Shown here in pieces: positions 63,740 through 64,000 of a stretch of DNA of 64,000 nt; position 1 is the first letter of the stretch; each line of letters starts with the position of its first letter. The stretch covers positions 24,455,944 through 24,519,943 of the forward strand of contig CM039188.1 of NCBI GenBank assembly GCA_008360975.2, given 5' to 3'. Below the pieces are notes generated by a model that was given only the letters and a program-made list of their open reading frames with translations, made no database searches and was not told the origin of the DNA. A program made the position numbers and the translations under genes. The DNA comes from Lichenostomus cassidix. Taxonomy: Eukaryota; Chordata; Aves; Passeriformes; Meliphagidae.

Positions 63740-63960
63740 ACAGGGCTGATCTCTGTGAAAGGAATGCAGCAGGGGACCTGTCTCCATGGGTTCCAGAGTG
63801 TATCCAGGGAGATTAAGGGGTTAATCTGCCTGGACAGTGTAATTGCATATAGCTGAGATGTGCTATAAGCACTGCCCTCAGTATATGAAGTATGACAGCT
63901 GATTAATGGCAAAAGGACCTGTGGTTTTACACAGCTCACTCTTCAGAGGGCAGGCCCTAG
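63740..63960. other. Candidate regulatory element with homeodomain dyad
   Basis: The last 220 bp is compositionally balanced and free of simple repeats. At 63805-63832 there is an imperfect palindrome with 12-bp arms (one mismatch) around a GGGG spacer, whose inner arms are AGATTAA and TTAATCT. Other homeodomain/POU-like words follow (TGTAATTGCATAT near 63838, TGATTAATGG near 63900). This density suggests a vertebrate enhancer, but it is inference from motifs in one sequence. Confidence 0.3.
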
Positions 63961-64000
63961 AAAGGCCGTAAATAGGACTTGTTTGCTGCCTTCCCCTGCC

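Overview
This window looks like non-coding DNA from a bird nuclear genome, either a gene desert or a very large intron. The main evidence is a family of CR1 LINE fragments. The clearest (14218-14625, minus strand) keeps the end of the CR1 reverse-transcriptase ORF and a 3' tail of octamer repeats, ATTCTGTG read on the minus strand, which is the typical CR1 ending in neognath birds. The rest is AT-rich, poor in CpG and sparse in repeats. No bacterial, phage or organelle gene organisation is visible: no operons, no rRNA or tRNA genes and no CRISPR array.

I could not support any host protein-coding gene or exon. The longest open frames are about 60-116 codons, lie on both strands, overlap each other and match no family I recognise. 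The exceptions are frames derived from CR1. Absence of recognised exons is not proof: small exons of an unfamiliar gene could be missed by eye.

Layout. 1-13.4 kb: AT-rich unique sequence with a 25-bp tandem duplication, two eroded CR1 3' ends (about 1.75 and 8.7-9.1 kb) and scattered candidate regulatory dyads. 13.44-14.15 kb: a striking T-rich low-complexity block of about 700 bp, followed within 70 bp by the best-preserved CR1. 14.6-22.9 kb: unique sequence with a candidate conserved patch (18.8-19.0 kb), a possible ancient interspersed-repeat fragment (17.2 kb) and a perfect 17-bp hairpin (21.0 kb). 22.9-23.4 kb: a decayed CR1 reverse-transcriptase fragment, followed by a weak MIR-like remnant. 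24-35.5 kb: unique sequence with a CpG cluster at 26.2 kb. 35.53-35.84 kb: a second CR1 3' end, plus strand. 36-51.9 kb: unique sequence with simple repeats. 51.92-52.10 kb: a small higher-order minisatellite. 52.1-64 kb: unique sequence, a compound AT/GT microsatellite (56.35 kb) and a candidate regulatory patch with a homeodomain-type dyad at the right edge (63.8 kb).

No genes here can be shown to work together. The function most likely to be present is cis-regulatory. Those calls rest on base composition and motif dyads, so they are low-confidence proposals to be tested by cross-species alignment. I found no convincing new biological system. The most distinctive sequence structures are the higher-order minisatellite, the T-rich block, the 17-bp hairpin and the CpG cluster.
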